Shown here one piece after another: positions 46,544 to 58,246 of a DNA stretch of 64,000 nt. Source of the DNA: Sphagnum magellanicum (Eukaryota > Streptophyta > Sphagnopsida > Sphagnales > Sphagnaceae). The stretch lies in the NCBI GenBank assembly GCA_021904315.1, contig CM038907.1, forward strand, positions 23,009,223 to 23,073,222, written 5' to 3'. A model generated the notes under the pieces. It worked only from the letters and a program-made list of their open reading frames with translations. It had not been told where the DNA came from and made no database searches. How positions within the stretch are numbered: position 1 is the first letter of the stretch; every line of letters starts with the position of its first letter. The position numbers were made by a program, and so were the translations under genes.

Positions 46544-48859
46544 TCACCAGAGTTCAAAAGCATCTTCATCATGCTGAGTAGAACCTTGATCAAGCTCCCT
46601 GGGAGCAACCAGAAGATCTTCCCAATGCCCAACTGATCCCATATTGTCTCTGACCTTGTCATCTTCTTCCAAGACATGGGTCGCGGCAGCTTCCACACTC
46701 CTAGATAGTAGCTGAGAAATTGTCGTATCCCTTGCAGCTGGTGGTAGATTGGAGTGGCATTCCGGCAGCAGCTTGACATGCTGCTGATGATCTCTAGCTG
46801 GTTCTGTGGTGAAAACAGCAGCTCGTTGCTTTTTGGACCATGGGTATTCATCAGTATTGGATCTTTTGGCGGCAACTGCGCTCCTGGAAACCGCTGCCAG
46901 GAGAGCGTCTTCCGTCATGTGCAATGGCGGTATACGAGGTGAAGCTTTGATGGGCTTGACAAGACTTACTGCTGCTGCAGCGGCAGCTTGTTGTTCCGAA
47001 CGAGGTTTGATCAACTGCCGCGGCTCCGTCATGTTCATGAGCTGCTGCTGGGTTTTCAGTTGATTTCTTTCCAAGTAAGACCTGATTGCTTCAGATCGTG
47101 TGCGTGTTTCATTTTTTTCTGCCTGAGCAGCTTCGACATCAAGCGGCTTGCAGCTGGAGACCGTGGATCGGCTCCCAACGAAAGCTGCTGCTGCTGCTGC
47201 TTGGGGAAACTGATGGGATGCGGACGGAGATTGAGCATCGCGGAAGCTGGTCGTGTGTCGGACATGCGGAGATTGGAGCTGTGGCGCTGCAGCTGGCGAT
47301 TGCTCAGGAGCTGCTTTGGACTGATGATGAGCTCTTTTGGGAGAAGGAGCTCCTCTAGCTCCTCCGGCGCGCGGCCGTGGCAGCGCTTGACTTGGCGGGG
47401 TTCCCATCGCTACGATTTCAGGGAAGGCTACCTTGCGGATGCGGAAGGGAGACTTGCTGGTGCTATGCAAGCTCTGCAGGTCGGACGATTGTTTAAGAGT
47501 GATTGGGTTTTGATGCAGTCGAGACCGAGACTGCCGCGCGTCTCGAGCATCCTCCGCGACTTCATGAGCTTCGGATATGATCCCACTGCCTTGCCCGGCA
47601 GTTGTAGGTCCGTCATACCGCTCCTCGTGAAGCCCCTGATCATGGGTCGAGTCTGGAACGCTGCCTATGAGATCATCAGCTCTTGATCCCGGCTGCTGCA
47701 GCTCCCCGTGACTCATGCACCCCGATGACTCCTGCTGCTGCTGCTGCTCTAAATTGCCATGACGGACTGCTGCTGCTGACTTCCGATTATACCCCGCGAC
47801 CGATGCCTTGGCTGCAGCATCCTTGATCTTCTCCAACAATGTGTCCCCCAACTTATCTCCTAACGACAATTTCAGCCTCTTCGCAAGCACCGTCATGGGC
47901 TTGAATTTTGCGTGTTGCAAGCTGCCGGTACTACTCTTCTTTACTGCATCATGAGCAGCAGGAAGAATACCATGGGGGCTTCTAGTCTCCGCGGGATCCT
48001 GCTGCACAATCGCTATGGGCCTTTCATCGTCATCATCACCACCATCATCTGCACTACTATAACTACAGTCGATCTCCATCGACGACAACTGGAATCCTTT
48101 TGCAATACCGCTGCCTTCATGACCTGCAGTACTGAATAAGCTTGCAGAAGTCGTATGATCGCCGGCAATTACAGTACTACGTGATCCCGATTCCTCACTC
48201 ATCCGAGTCGATTCCTCATGCAAGTTTGCTGCAGTGAGCCTCTCGAAGGAATTGGTATGATCCAGAGTACGCGGAGGAGTTAGAATCCCAAGTAATAAGT
48301 CCACCGGGTTCAACGTCATCATGAAATCTTCACCATCCTCAAGCTGGTCATGGAACTCCGTCGATGGGAGCTGGTCGACATCGCACTGCCCGGGTAGTAC
48401 TGAAGCGCCTGTGCTTGTTGTTTGTACAAGACTTCCAGCTGCTGCTGCTGCTGCTGCTGTGCTTCTTGCGTAGTTATATCCTCTTGCAAGTGTTGACATC
48501 GCTAGTGCAAATGGATCATCATGATAGTTGTACAAAAGAACATCACCTGCAGCAGTAATGTCACGAGCAGCTCCTTGCTGCAGGTATCGATCGAGTTCTT
48601 TTCTTGCTACGTCCGATTGCAGCTCTATCATCTCATGATGTGCTGCTGCTGCTCCTGAAATCTGATATTCCTGATCAGGGTCGACTCGGTCACCAGCAGC
48701 CAGTTGCCTGAACCAGTTTATTCTCGGCTGCATCCCAGACTCAGACGTTCGGCCTGATGTTGATGCTATACTAATACTATTGCCGGGCTGCCGCTGCAGC
48801 TGGTTCCATGTTCTCGATCCAGTACTACTACCTGCAAGCGGGTTCAGAAAAAAAGTCAT
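46544..48859 (-). CDS. Unrecognised Ala/Gln/Ser-rich protein, 771 residues
   Basis: A 771-codon open frame from an ATG at 48859, far too long for chance, in DNA much richer in GC than its flanks. I do not recognise the family. Low-complexity runs (poly-Ala, poly-Gln, DDGGDDDD) link better-ordered blocks: FKPMTVLAKRLKLSLGDKLG and a Lys/Ala helix following it, KSPFRIRKVAFPEIVAMG, TRSEAIRSYLERNQLK, and a C-terminal HWEDLLVAP..DAFELW. KRSNTDEYPWSKKQR resembles a bipartite nuclear signal, so a nuclear role is a guess. There is no signal peptide or membrane segment. The frame stays open upstream to a good splice acceptor (TTGCAG before 48904), so this may be the last exon of a longer gene; no upstream exon was found. 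It is convergent with the BTB gene. Confidence 0.75.
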   Translation of the reverse strand: MTFFLNPLAGSSTGSRTWNQLQRQPGNSISIASTSGRTSESGMQPRINWFRQLAAGDRVDPDQEYQISGAAAAHHEMIELQSDVARKELDRYLQQGAARDITAAGDVLLYNYHDDPFALAMSTLARGYNYARSTAAAAAAAGSLVQTTSTGASVLPGQCDVDQLPSTEFHDQLEDGEDFMMTLNPVDLLLGILTPPRTLDHTNSFERLTAANLHEESTRMSEESGSRSTVIAGDHTTSASLFSTAGHEGSGIAKGFQLSSMEIDCSYSSADDGGDDDDERPIAIVQQDPAETRSPHGILPAAHDAVKKSSTGSLQHAKFKPMTVLAKRLKLSLGDKLGDTLLEKIKDAAAKASVAGYNRKSAAAVRHGNLEQQQQQESSGCMSHGELQQPGSRADDLIGSVPDSTHDQGLHEERYDGPTTAGQGSGIISEAHEVAEDARDARQSRSRLHQNPITLKQSSDLQSLHSTSKSPFRIRKVAFPEIVAMGTPPSQALPRPRAGGARGAPSPKRAHHQSKAAPEQSPAAAPQLQSPHVRHTTSFRDAQSPSASHQFPQAAAAAAFVGSRSTVSSCKPLDVEAAQAEKNETRTRSEAIRSYLERNQLKTQQQLMNMTEPRQLIKPRSEQQAAAAAAVSLVKPIKASPRIPPLHMTEDALLAAVSRSAVAAKRSNTDEYPWSKKQRAAVFTTEPARDHQQHVKLLPECHSNLPPAARDTTISQLLSRSVEAAATHVLEEDDKVRDNMGSVGHWEDLLVAPRELDQGSTQHDEDAFELW

Positions 48860-49136
48860 GACTGCTGATCCTGCTGCAGGATGAGCACTTGTCACTCCCT
48901 CGACCTGCAACCTAAGTCTTTGATCTAGATTCTACAACAACTTACATAAGCAAACAAAAATTCTCCAAGTGAGGAGCTTACACAAAGTTGTATCAATTCC
49001 TCCTACAAAATATTATGGTTTTCTGCACACATATTGCAGTGATGCAGATGATCCAGCAGAAACATAAACCTATCAAACACTGAAACATGACTGTGCAAGA
49101 TCTAAATTCAGCTGCAGTTCTGCAACTGATGAGACA

Positions 49137-49764
49137 ATGCAAATTTTCATGATCAGCATCATCATCTCCTTCTTTCTTCTTCTGCTAGGTTCTTATACTG
49201 GTCTTGGGGTACTAGCTATTTGGACAAGGAAGATGAAAACCGATCAGCTTGTTGCAATCAACAAAGTTGGAAACTTTGCACTAGAGACATGGGGTACTAG
49301 TCATGGAGCTCAGCTGCAGGTAAGTACTAGAAATTAGATTGCAGCAGCAGAAGCAGCTGATCATCTCCTTGCAGTCATGATGGGATCCTTGGACTTGATG
49401 CAGATCTACAGCTTCAAACTAATTCGAGAGAGGGATTTAAAAACGAATTAAATCAATTTTCTGTGTTTCCAAGAAACTTTCAAAAATCCCTGCAATTTTG
49501 TCATCATCTTGCTTGTCTTAATCTGCAGCTTGCAGCGCACTGGGCACCGATCACCATGTCAGGACTGTGTCATGAGATCCATCTTCTCCCTGCTGCCTGC
49601 ACCCTACCCCACTTCCCTGTTTGCACAGAATCCATCACACACCAAAATTTGTGGACCCAGGACGACCTAAGCCAACACCCACAAATGCACCACCATGGAT
49701 GGATGGATGGATGGTGCTTGGACAGGACACTTTTTTTTTCATTTATTAGTCTGTTTCTAGTGTG
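49137..49764 (+). CDS. Possible small secreted protein, two exons (doubtful)
   Basis: An ATG at 49137 opens a frame with a hydrophobic N-terminus (MISIIISFFLLLLGSYTGLG) that would serve as a signal peptide. It ends at a consensus donor (CTGCAG|GTAAGT, exon end 49320). A pyrimidine-rich acceptor (CTTAATCTGCAG, ending at 49528) would continue in frame through LAAHWAPITMSGLCHEI and several Cys and His residues, past a (GGAT)n run, to a stop at about 49763. No family is recognised, and the area may instead be the promoter of the minus-strand gene at 46544-48859. Confidence 0.22.
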
Positions 49765-49798
49765 AATTTTTTCTTTTAAAACCATAACCATTGATCTT

Positions 49799-49990
49799 CA
49801 ATGACTCATGATTTGGTTCATAAAAGATGGAAAACCCTCGCTAATACAATACAAAATGTGGGTATAGCTCATTAGTCCTGTTCACTAGACCATTGAAATC
49901 AATGACCCTTGTTAGCTCCCACTCATTAAGATCAGTGAATTCACTTAAAATCCAATGAAATCACGTGACGTATAAGAACACCTTTTATTA
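49799..49990 (-). repeat. MITE-like fragment related to 9480-10460
   Basis: TGAATTCACTTAAAATCCAA, then TGAAATCACGTGACGTATAA, then GAACACCTTTT is the reverse complement of the left end at 9480-9545 with few differences. The rest contains CACTAGACCATTGAAATCAA-type words also seen near 9590. Confidence 0.5.
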
Positions 49991-50920
49991 TAATGAATCG
50001 ACTCCCAAATTACAACTGATAATCATTCATTATGTTTCTTAACTTTTCAAATAGAAATCAAATAAGAAATAGAATCATTCCACACACCTTCCATCATGGC
50101 ATTTTAGGTCTGGCTTGTGCACACTTGAAACCCTACTTTGAATTCTTGACTTGAATTCTTTACAGGAAACATGAAATGTTGGAGTTGGTAGAGGCAAAAA
50201 GGAAGGCTAGGGTAAAGAAAGCCCACAGTGAACCAGCACTCACCAGTGCCCCCCATGAAGGATGAATGGTAAGTGGTCAGGAAGCAGTTTTCTGTTGGGT
50301 TCCAGTTCATTAGCTAACCATGGTGGTTAGCTCAGTTGCTATTTTTTCTTTTAAATACTTGCTAACAACCAACAAGCAGGTTGTTATTAGGTAGATAGTA
50401 AAACCAGCCCTTACCTATGCATAAACCATCTACTTACCTAGTAGTTAGATACCTATTTTCCTACCTATCTACCTATATAGGAGACCTATTTCTAACAGAA
50501 TTGGTTACCGAGGTGAAACCAAATATTAACTCAGTTGAGGTTCATCCACAACTGAATAATAACAGGCATCCAGTGGATGATGTGCTGGTGGGTGCTAGTT
50601 CATGGCGGCTGGTAAAATTGTCACCTACTCCTTCTTGACTTAGAGACCCAGGGATTCTAAAATTGGGTTTCATCCAACTAGATGGCCTTAAAACAGGAAA
50701 ACTTAGATGGTGCTTTTGTGGCAGCGCTTCTTTTACTGGCAAAATTTTCACCAAATTTTGACCTGAAAAATATGATTTCAACCTATACAAAGGATGAAAA
50801 TTTCATGAGAAAAATTGCCCAAATTTGTCAATTTTTTATTTTAAAAAATTTCAAATTGTCAGATGTTTATGATAACTTTGAGGTAGGTAGCCAAGTATTC
50901 TTTTGTTTTTCCCAATTTTC
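49991..50920. other. Intergenic, nothing recognised
   Basis: No coding exon or RNA recognised. 50390-50480 repeats CTACCTA words. Confidence 0.45.
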
Positions 50921-50924
50921 ATAT

Positions 50925-51003
50925 CTAGTATGCAACCAAAGCAACCAAATTTGGCTAAATTATTTTATGGTTGGTCGTCACTTTGACTACATCACAAAAC
51001 CCT
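50925..51003 (+). repeat. SINE-like family, 3' fragment
   Basis: AACCAAATTTGGCTAAATTA then TTGACTACATCACAAAACCC matches the 3' end of the family and resembles 12338-12405 most closely; both carry the variant GGCTAAATTATTTT. Confidence 0.6.
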
Positions 51004-53080
51004 GAAAAGCAGCTTGGGTTGGTGGTTGCAGACCAGCCCCCTTCTCCAGTATGCTCTCCATTGGGTTCACTGGGCCCAGCTCCCTTCTTAACCGTTTGCT
51101 CTTCATTGGGTTCCTCACTCCAGCCAAGGAGGAGGACCCATATGTCCAAAAAAGCTTGTACAAAACCATTCCATGAAGGGTTGAAGCACAGCACATGATG
51201 CAATCCCATGCAGTCTTGTCTTGCAAGAAATTTGAGATCTTTCATCTGCACCTTCCTCTTCGACTCCTCCAAACACGTACCAAAATTGTGTAAGTTATGT
51301 GTACTCCCTTGTGTACGACATCTTCTCTCCCATATCTTCTTTCTTTTCAAGTCACAAGAAAAGAGAAGATGCCGATTATTCTGACAATAATCTCATGAGG
51401 GTTTTTTTCTTCACCTAGCCAGGCAGAAATTGCCGATCCATGGAAGCCTATTACAACATTTGAAGTACCAGTTGTTTCTCAAACAGAGTTTTGCCAATTT
51501 GAACAATCCCATTTGATCATGAGAATTTTTAGCTTCTCGTATGCAGAAATCAATGAAAGCATATAACGACATGTTCAGTGCCTGTTTGCTGCAACAGATG
51601 TTGTTTTGTTTTAATAAAGTTCACCGGGGTTTCATCAGATGTTGCCAATTTGGACAATATCATTGGCTCCAAAGGTTTTTTCTTCACCCATAATGTTATG
51701 AATGCCCTTTACAACATTTGAAGTGCTAGTATATACGACTCAACTTGTGATGTTGTTCTATTTGGACAATCTGATTTGACCCATTGAGATTTAAATTCTT
51801 CTCAGAGTGTCAGGCAGGTATGTGCATTTACACATTTTGGTTTGGTACTGGTGTTAAGGTTTCTTAAATTTGACAAATGGATACCAACATGAGTATTCAA
51901 ATGTTCTTGGGGCACATGCATGGTAAAGGTGGATCATTTTTGGAATCATAGTTGTCGTAATTTATTTTTATTTTTACGATGTACATTGTAATTGTTACTT
52001 GTTATTGAATTTGTGTTCGGATTTGCTAACAAGAATTTATAATATTAAATTGAATATGTACATGAGTCAATTGATTGTTATGCAAAATGACTAAAAGAAA
52101 AAAAGTTGTGAACTTTTGAGGTTGAAAGTACAAGATGCGCACTATAGAATTTAACTTATTGGACTTAAATTAAAGTAAATGGTTAGATCTTTAAATTGTT
52201 AGGAATTTCATTTTAATTGAGCAATATAATGAAAAAAACATAATTAAAATTTTTTATATCAAATGATATGAAATTATTGAGTTATGGATTTTCGTTTGAT
52301 ATAAAAATCAATTGTTGTTCAAAAGTTCATAGCATACTAACAAAAAAATGATTCATGTTGAGATTTTCTACACATGCCTTACTCTATGACTTTTAGATAT
52401 ACTAATTTTCCATGGAATAAACCTTAAGACTAGTACCTTTATGCTTGTGTCACATTGTAATGCAGTACAAAAAATTTGCAATATGAACTTTTAAGGGATT
52501 TTTGCAAGGGTTGATTTTGGTTCACCATAAGTGGCATTGACCTTTTAAAATGGACATATGAGTTGGGTCTAGATAACAACTTACATGGTTTGAAGGTTTC
52601 TTGGGTTTAGGGTTGTACCAACTAATATAGATATTATGCATCTTGGTATTCAATATTCACATTGAGATTCTATCTAAAGTGAGAAAGTAATTTACCATGT
52701 TCCAAAAAGGACATATGACAACCATGTTTAGTTGACTTAATCATACAAAAACAACTTAAATCTTAAAACTATGCACTCTTCATTCCATTGGTAGCTTGCC
52801 CTTATTTGGTTGAGACAATCTTGATCTCAAAGAAGCAAGACCTAAATTGTGAAGTTGTACTAAAGACATATACATACCTAGAAGCATGCTTTTACTTTCA
52901 CACATAATATATGAATACAAAAACTTTAGATAGGGCAACTCTAGATATGGACAAGTGCAATAGTAATTAACATTGGTGGAGGCAAATAGGTAACAAGGGT
53001 ATCTCTTAGGTTTTTAGAAAACTGATATCAAATGGTTTTGGGTTTATATACCATGGTGCATACCTTAATCCATACCCATT
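51004..53080. other. Intergenic, nothing recognised
   Basis: A short direct repeat (CTCCATTGGGTTCACTGGGC and CTTCATTGGGTTCCTCACTC) lies at 51055-51125. The rest is AT-rich without genes. Confidence 0.45.
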
Positions 53081-53089
53081 GAAAGATTA

Positions 53090-53560
53090 TATAACAGACC
53101 AACAAGTTTGGATTCTTCCAGTGTTGGGTGGTTCTTGACTTTAATGAAGAACCTCTAGTTCTAGTTCCACCTCAAAAAAAAATGGAATTTGGAATCCCGT
53201 TTCGGGTTTGCTTCTTCAAAAAATTCCAGTTTTGGTTTTGTCCCAGTTTTAAGAATCGAGCCCAGTTTTGGGTAACCTGCACCATATCTAGCAGTTAATT
53301 ACCAATTAGCATTGGTTTTGATTTTATTTTCAGAAATACTTTTTTTCTTTCAAAATTAAAATCATGTATCTAGTTCCTAAAAAAGCCAAGAACCTGGATC
53401 TAGTTCAATTCTAGTTTTTTTTTTTTTTTAAACTGGAAACTTAGTTCTAGTTTTGAATGTTCCTGGTTCCAAAAATCAAAACCATTTACAATTCAATTTT
53501 CACTGACCAAAAACCAAAACCATCAATTCTAACTCTCCAAACCAACTACCCAGCAACATT
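53090..53560 (-). repeat. GAACC/GGTTC-rich dispersed repeat, copy 3
   Basis: CCAGTGTTGGGTGGTTCTTG at about 53118 is the reverse of the CAAAGAACC(A/G)CCCAACA..GCTGG segment at 13130-13155. The rest is dense in CTAGTTC, GGTTTTG and CCAAAAACC words. Confidence 0.5.
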
Positions 53561-53972
53561 GTTTTTTTCTTCACTTTTACCAAAAACCTATGAAAGCTTA
53601 TCACAACATTTTTTTAAGTCCTAGTTTACTCAAGACAACTCTTTAAACCAATTCAAGGCTCCAATTCCAACAATCTCATTGACAATGAAGGCCAAAGTAT
53701 TTGTTTCATTACCTAGGTGCAAGAGCCACTATCCTATAACAATTATGTAACAATAGAGGATGAAAAATTTTGTTGCAAAAATGTTGTAGACCTAAAGAAA
53801 CTTTGTTATGACAAAAAATTAACCAGAAGTAAGCAAGGAAAAAGAAAAAGATCAAGTGGTTGTGCAACAATAGGCTATATTTTAATTGTAACACAAAAAA
53901 AAGCACCATAATAATTTTAAAAGAAGAATTTTTTTAAAGAGAATTCAATCTAACACTTTAATAGATTAAATT

Positions 53973-54239
53973 TGTATTTAGTTAATTTTAAACTTTTGAA
54001 AAGTTCAAAATTAACAACTGACTATTTGATGATCAAAAGCTTGAAAAGAAAGTAAAAATTGATTTGGAGACCACCATACGATGTAACAATAAATATTTAT
54101 TATATTTTGTCTTACTAGATGATTCAAAAAATGGATGTTTTTAATGTTTTGTCTCAAATTCAATATAAAAAAATTTATTTTAACCATCAAGTTTAAAAAG
54201 TTCAAAAATAATAGTTTAATCTAAAATTAACTAAATACA
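53973..54239. mobile_element. MITE, copy 1, 267 bp, perfect 18-bp terminal inverted repeats
   Basis: TGTATTTAGTTAATTTTA at the left end and its exact reverse complement TAAAATTAACTAAATACA at the right end. The interior aligns with 54677-54940 over its whole length, including CACCATA.GATG.AA.GATAAATAT-type and TTTTGTCTCAAATTCAAT segments. No coding frame. The superfamily is not clear because target duplications are not obvious. Confidence 0.8.
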
Positions 54240-54415
54240 TATTTTAAACTCATGCCCCAATTTACCCGTTCTTTAGTTGACAAGTTCAAGTTCACATAAT
54301 TAATTCAAAAGTTTATTCATTCAGCCTACCTCCATTTTCCACACCCTACACTCTCTTAGAGGGAGTTCCTACATTGCATTTGAGCCAATTAAAAATTTTA
54401 AATTTTAATTTTAAA

Positions 54416-54462
54416 TTAAAAAATAAAAAATAAAAAATAAAAAATAAAAAAAATAAAAAAAA
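54416..54462. repeat. (AAAAAAT)n microsatellite
   Basis: About five A-rich heptamers ending in T, then a longer A run, lying between the two MITE copies. Confidence 0.9.
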
Positions 54463-54676
54463 CTTGCTTGCATTTTTCTGTTGGGGTCAAAAGAGACCTT
54501 TTTCTTTGGCTTGCACTTGTGAGACTGGGCCCAAAGCTGCCCCACCCACCCTTCCTCAATCCTTCTAAGTTTCAAACAATTCCAATCACCTACAACCTTC
54601 TGACCAATCTTGGCTCCACCCGAGGTTCTATAATTTGTTTTATTAAACTAGCCAGTGGATTCTGTTCAAAACCCAA

Positions 54677-54940
54677 TGTATTTAGTTAATTTTAGATTTT
54701 TTAAAAGTCTAAAATTAGCAAATGATCATTTATTAATTGAAAGTTTGAAGGAAAAAAACTTTGATTTGAGGAGCACCATATGATGCAATGATAAATATAT
54801 ATAATATTTTGTCTCACTATATGATTTAACAATTGAATATTTTCAATGTTTTGTCTCAAATTCAATAAAAAAATTTGATTTTAACCACCGAGCTCGAAAA
54901 GTCCAAAATCAACAGTTCAATCTAAAATTAATTAAATACA
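54677..54940. mobile_element. MITE, copy 2, 264 bp
   Basis: The ends TGTATTTAGTTAATTTTAGA and TCTAAAATTAATTAAATACA are inverted repeats with one mismatch over 20 bp. It is in the same orientation as copy 1, 437 bp away. Confidence 0.8.
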
Positions 54941-55428
54941 TAAGTTCTTGTTGATTCTACATAGATAGAGTCTAGAACTGTACTGAACTTGAAAATTCTG
55001 TTGAAAATCACAAACTGCGACCTGCATGACACTGCTTGTGACCCCATCACAAGAGGGGTTCAGTTTAGGAACCTTGGATTTTATTATGGAAGAGAAGAAT
55101 CAAGCAAGTTAGGCAAGCTGGAGCAAGTTAGGTAGACCATGCTTGCAACGTGGAGGCTTCTTGTGTACCAAAAAAAAGGAGTTCAAAGGGAATGCTAGAA
55201 TGATCAACATTTTGGTATATGGTAGATGATTATTGTAGACGTTGTGAATTAAACACATCATAGTTTACTTTGAACATTGATCTCCTTAGGGTCAAAATAC
55301 ATGGTTTTTGTGCAACATTCGTGACTTCTACAAAGGTCAAGACTTCTTTTGCATGGGTGACAAAGAATGAATGTCAGCCTGGTACACGGGCGAGGATCTG
55401 ACACCAGCAATGGAATATGGTAACAATA

Positions 55429-55957
55429 CTGATAGCAAGGACCCTACCAGATTGATATGACTTGAAACAATACCAACCTTATACCCATATCAGCCTGATA
55501 ACAAGGACCCTACTAGATTGATACGACTTGAAGCAATACCAACCTTAAACCCATATCAGCCTGATAACAAGGACCTTACTAGATTGATACGACTTGAAGC
55601 AATACCAACCTTATTACCCATATCAACCTGATAACAAGGACCTTACTAGATTGATATGACTTGAAGCAATACCAACCTTATACCCATATCAACCTGATAA
55701 CAAGGACCTTACTAGATTGATATGACTTGAAGCAATACCAACCTTATACCCATATCAACCTGATAACAAGGACCTTACTAGATTGATATGACTTGAAGCA
55801 ATACCAACCTTATACCCATATCAACCTGATAACAAGGACCTTACTAGATTGATATGACTTGAAGCAATACCAACCTTATACCCATATCAGCCTGATAACA
55901 AGGACCCTACTAGAATGATACGACTTGAAGCAATACCAACTTTACACCCATGTCAGC
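55429..55957. repeat. 66-bp tandem array, eight copies
   Basis: Units start at 55429, 55495, 55561, 55628, 55694, 55760, 55826 and 55892; all are 66 bp except the third (67 bp). Each begins CTGATAACAAGGACCTTACT and contains AGATTGATATGACTTGAAGC and AATACCAACCTTATACCCAT. The central four are nearly identical, while the outer units differ at a few positions (GACCC, GATACG, ATCAGC), the pattern expected from unequal crossing-over. No frame stays open through the array and there is no gene in it. Confidence 0.97.
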
Positions 55958-57350
55958 TTGATCCTGAACTTGAGGCAATTTTTCAACCTTGTACCAATTT
56001 TATACTAGTTTCAATAGCAGCTAAACACATGCCTTGACTAAAATCAGTGTTGGACCCCAATACATCGATGGTCAAAAAATCAAAAGACTTCTCTTATCAC
56101 ATGTTTGAAGGAAAATGAACAACATTCTTCACCATTATCATCTATTATCATCAATTTACTTTTGAAAGATAATTTCCTAATTTTTTTGACATGCTTTTAT
56201 GTCAACTATTGTAGAATAATACCCCCCTTCAATTTGAAGGAAAGAATTGTGTGAAAAGGAGTTCACCAACGAACTTTTGACATGCTAAAAGAAAATTGAC
56301 ACCACAATATTAGCAAGTATAATTTCAATTTTATTGATTCACTATTCTTGTGATTTGAACATTCTTATTTATCATTTTTCAATTTTTGAACTGGTCGGTG
56401 TTGGCCAGTTATTACTGCTTTTTTTCATAACTGGTCAGCTAGGTTATTCTTTTTAATTTTAATGTTTAGACCACGCAAGGTATCAATATTAAAAATAAAT
56501 CAAAACTAAACTCACCTCTTATCAATTTCACTATCAAAGTAATACCTCGGTTATCAATTTACTCTAATTTTTGGGGATAATAATTGCTTATTATGCATGA
56601 GGGTTGATTTTCAAATACTCGCCTTAAGAACTACTTGATATATTGTACATAGGGTGAGTTTTAAGATTTAGGTTAATTTTTCTCGTGGCCTTAATTTTTA
56701 AAAATAAGGTTTAAACAACGTAACAATTGAGCTAACCATTGTGGTCAGCTAGCAAATTGAAATCCTTTTTTTTATTTTTTTAAATTTTTTTAAAAAAAAG
56801 TATTTGACCACCCACCATCCACCTTTAGAGACTTCATTGTGGCCCAAGGCTGTTCTTCATGTTGTTTGAACTTTAGGATTCCCCCTACTTGGCTAAATCC
56901 TACCCGATTGGAATCCCCTCTTTCACTTGTGCAAAACAATATTGTTTTTTTTCTCATGCATATTTAGCTTTCAACATTTGGTTATGGTGGTTATTCCACA
57001 TGAATCTCAATTTCCAATGATTTTTATGCCTGGTTGAAACACTGGATGAACAGTATTATTATCCTTCTCTTGTTTCTGGCATTTAGTGGAGCTACAATTA
57101 ATAACAGCAAAGAGCTCAAAAAATGCAAAAAAGTAACAAATTAATCTTAAACAAAACATGCCTTTATGTTTCAAATTGGTATATATTGCAGCCCCTAACA
57201 CATTAATGGGTGTCAAAATATGGATGATTTCATGCAATTAATGTGAATTTATATTAACATTCATCTCTTTGTAGCCAAAGATGAATCATGAGGTGACCAA
57301 AAATGTCACTTTTTAGGCAAATAGTAATTGTGCATGGGACAAGTGGGAAG
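55958..57350. other. Intergenic, nothing recognised
   Basis: AT-rich. The minus-strand frame at 57007-57237 has no recognisable domain. Confidence 0.45.
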
Positions 57351-57351
57351 G

Positions 57352-57645
57352 TTTCTTTTTCAATTTTGTGATGTAGGCCCCTTTGAGGTCCTTAGTACTT
57401 ACCTGGGATCATCCACAAGAGGAATTAGTCAAATTTGGCTATAGGTTAGAGAGGAAATTAGAAAATTCAAGAATCTTGCCATGTTTTGACAACATCTTTT
57501 GCCCAAATATGGCAATTTCACAAAAAAATTTCTCAAAATTTGGTGACTTTGGTGCATTTTTTTTAACAAAAGTCCTTTGTACGAGTCCCGCTATTTTTTT
57601 GTTGCAAAGTGGTGAAATTTATCACCAAAAAAGATCACGCTAAAG
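57352..57645 (-). repeat. SINE-like retroposon, about 295 bp copy
   Basis: Read on the minus strand, it starts near AGCGTGATCTTTTTTGGTGA, passes the CCAAATTTGACTAATTCCTC and GGATGATCCC landmarks, and ends CTACATCACAAAATTGAAAA AGAAA. It is the best reference for the family because both ends can be matched: the head to 28861 and the tail to 28860. Confidence 0.6.
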
Positions 57646-58246
57646 CCACCGGACTGAGTAGTTGATTGCAAATGAATTCCAAAATGCACTATGCAATTAA
57701 ATGAGCTAGATTAGCACCTAGACATTTATTGATTACATGATAAGAAAATTTTCTTTCTCTAGATTATACAAATTTGACATTGTATTCTTTTCTTACTGCT
57801 ATATTCTTGTATGATGTGGTCCAAAGTGGGGAACTTCTTGTTTAAGTGCTAGAAATCTAAAAAACTTGTCTGAATTTGTATAAAGTGAGTACAATTCTGC
57901 AAGCATTGAAACCAGCCCATTGTGCAATGAACTAATGGGTCAAGCGACTAAAGTCTATCTAAGTCTAAACTTTTAAGATAAGGTAGAAGACAACAACTTG
58001 CCCTCCATGGTCAAGGAGTTGTTGTCATCACCAGGCACAAGAGACAAGCCCCCAATTCAGCAGAGTGTTGTGTGAGTCTCAGGACGTGCTTTGCAGACCA
58101 TCAGTTTTGACCAGCAAGACATCATCTTCAATAGTTGTGCTTGCCCTCATCAAACTCAGTTAATACATGGAACTTGCACAATGCAAACACAAGGTGAACA
58201 TCAGATGAATTAATGAATGGCAAGGTGTTAATCTGCTCATAATCAT

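Noticed and set aside
46988-47686. A 232-codon plus-strand frame opposite the long minus-strand gene
   Set aside because: Antisense reading of CTG/GCT-rich codons; the minus-strand frame is over three times longer and has better composition.
55429-55957. CRISPR-like regular repeat array
   Set aside because: Units are contiguous 66-bp tandem copies with no unique spacers, and the genome is a plant nuclear one.
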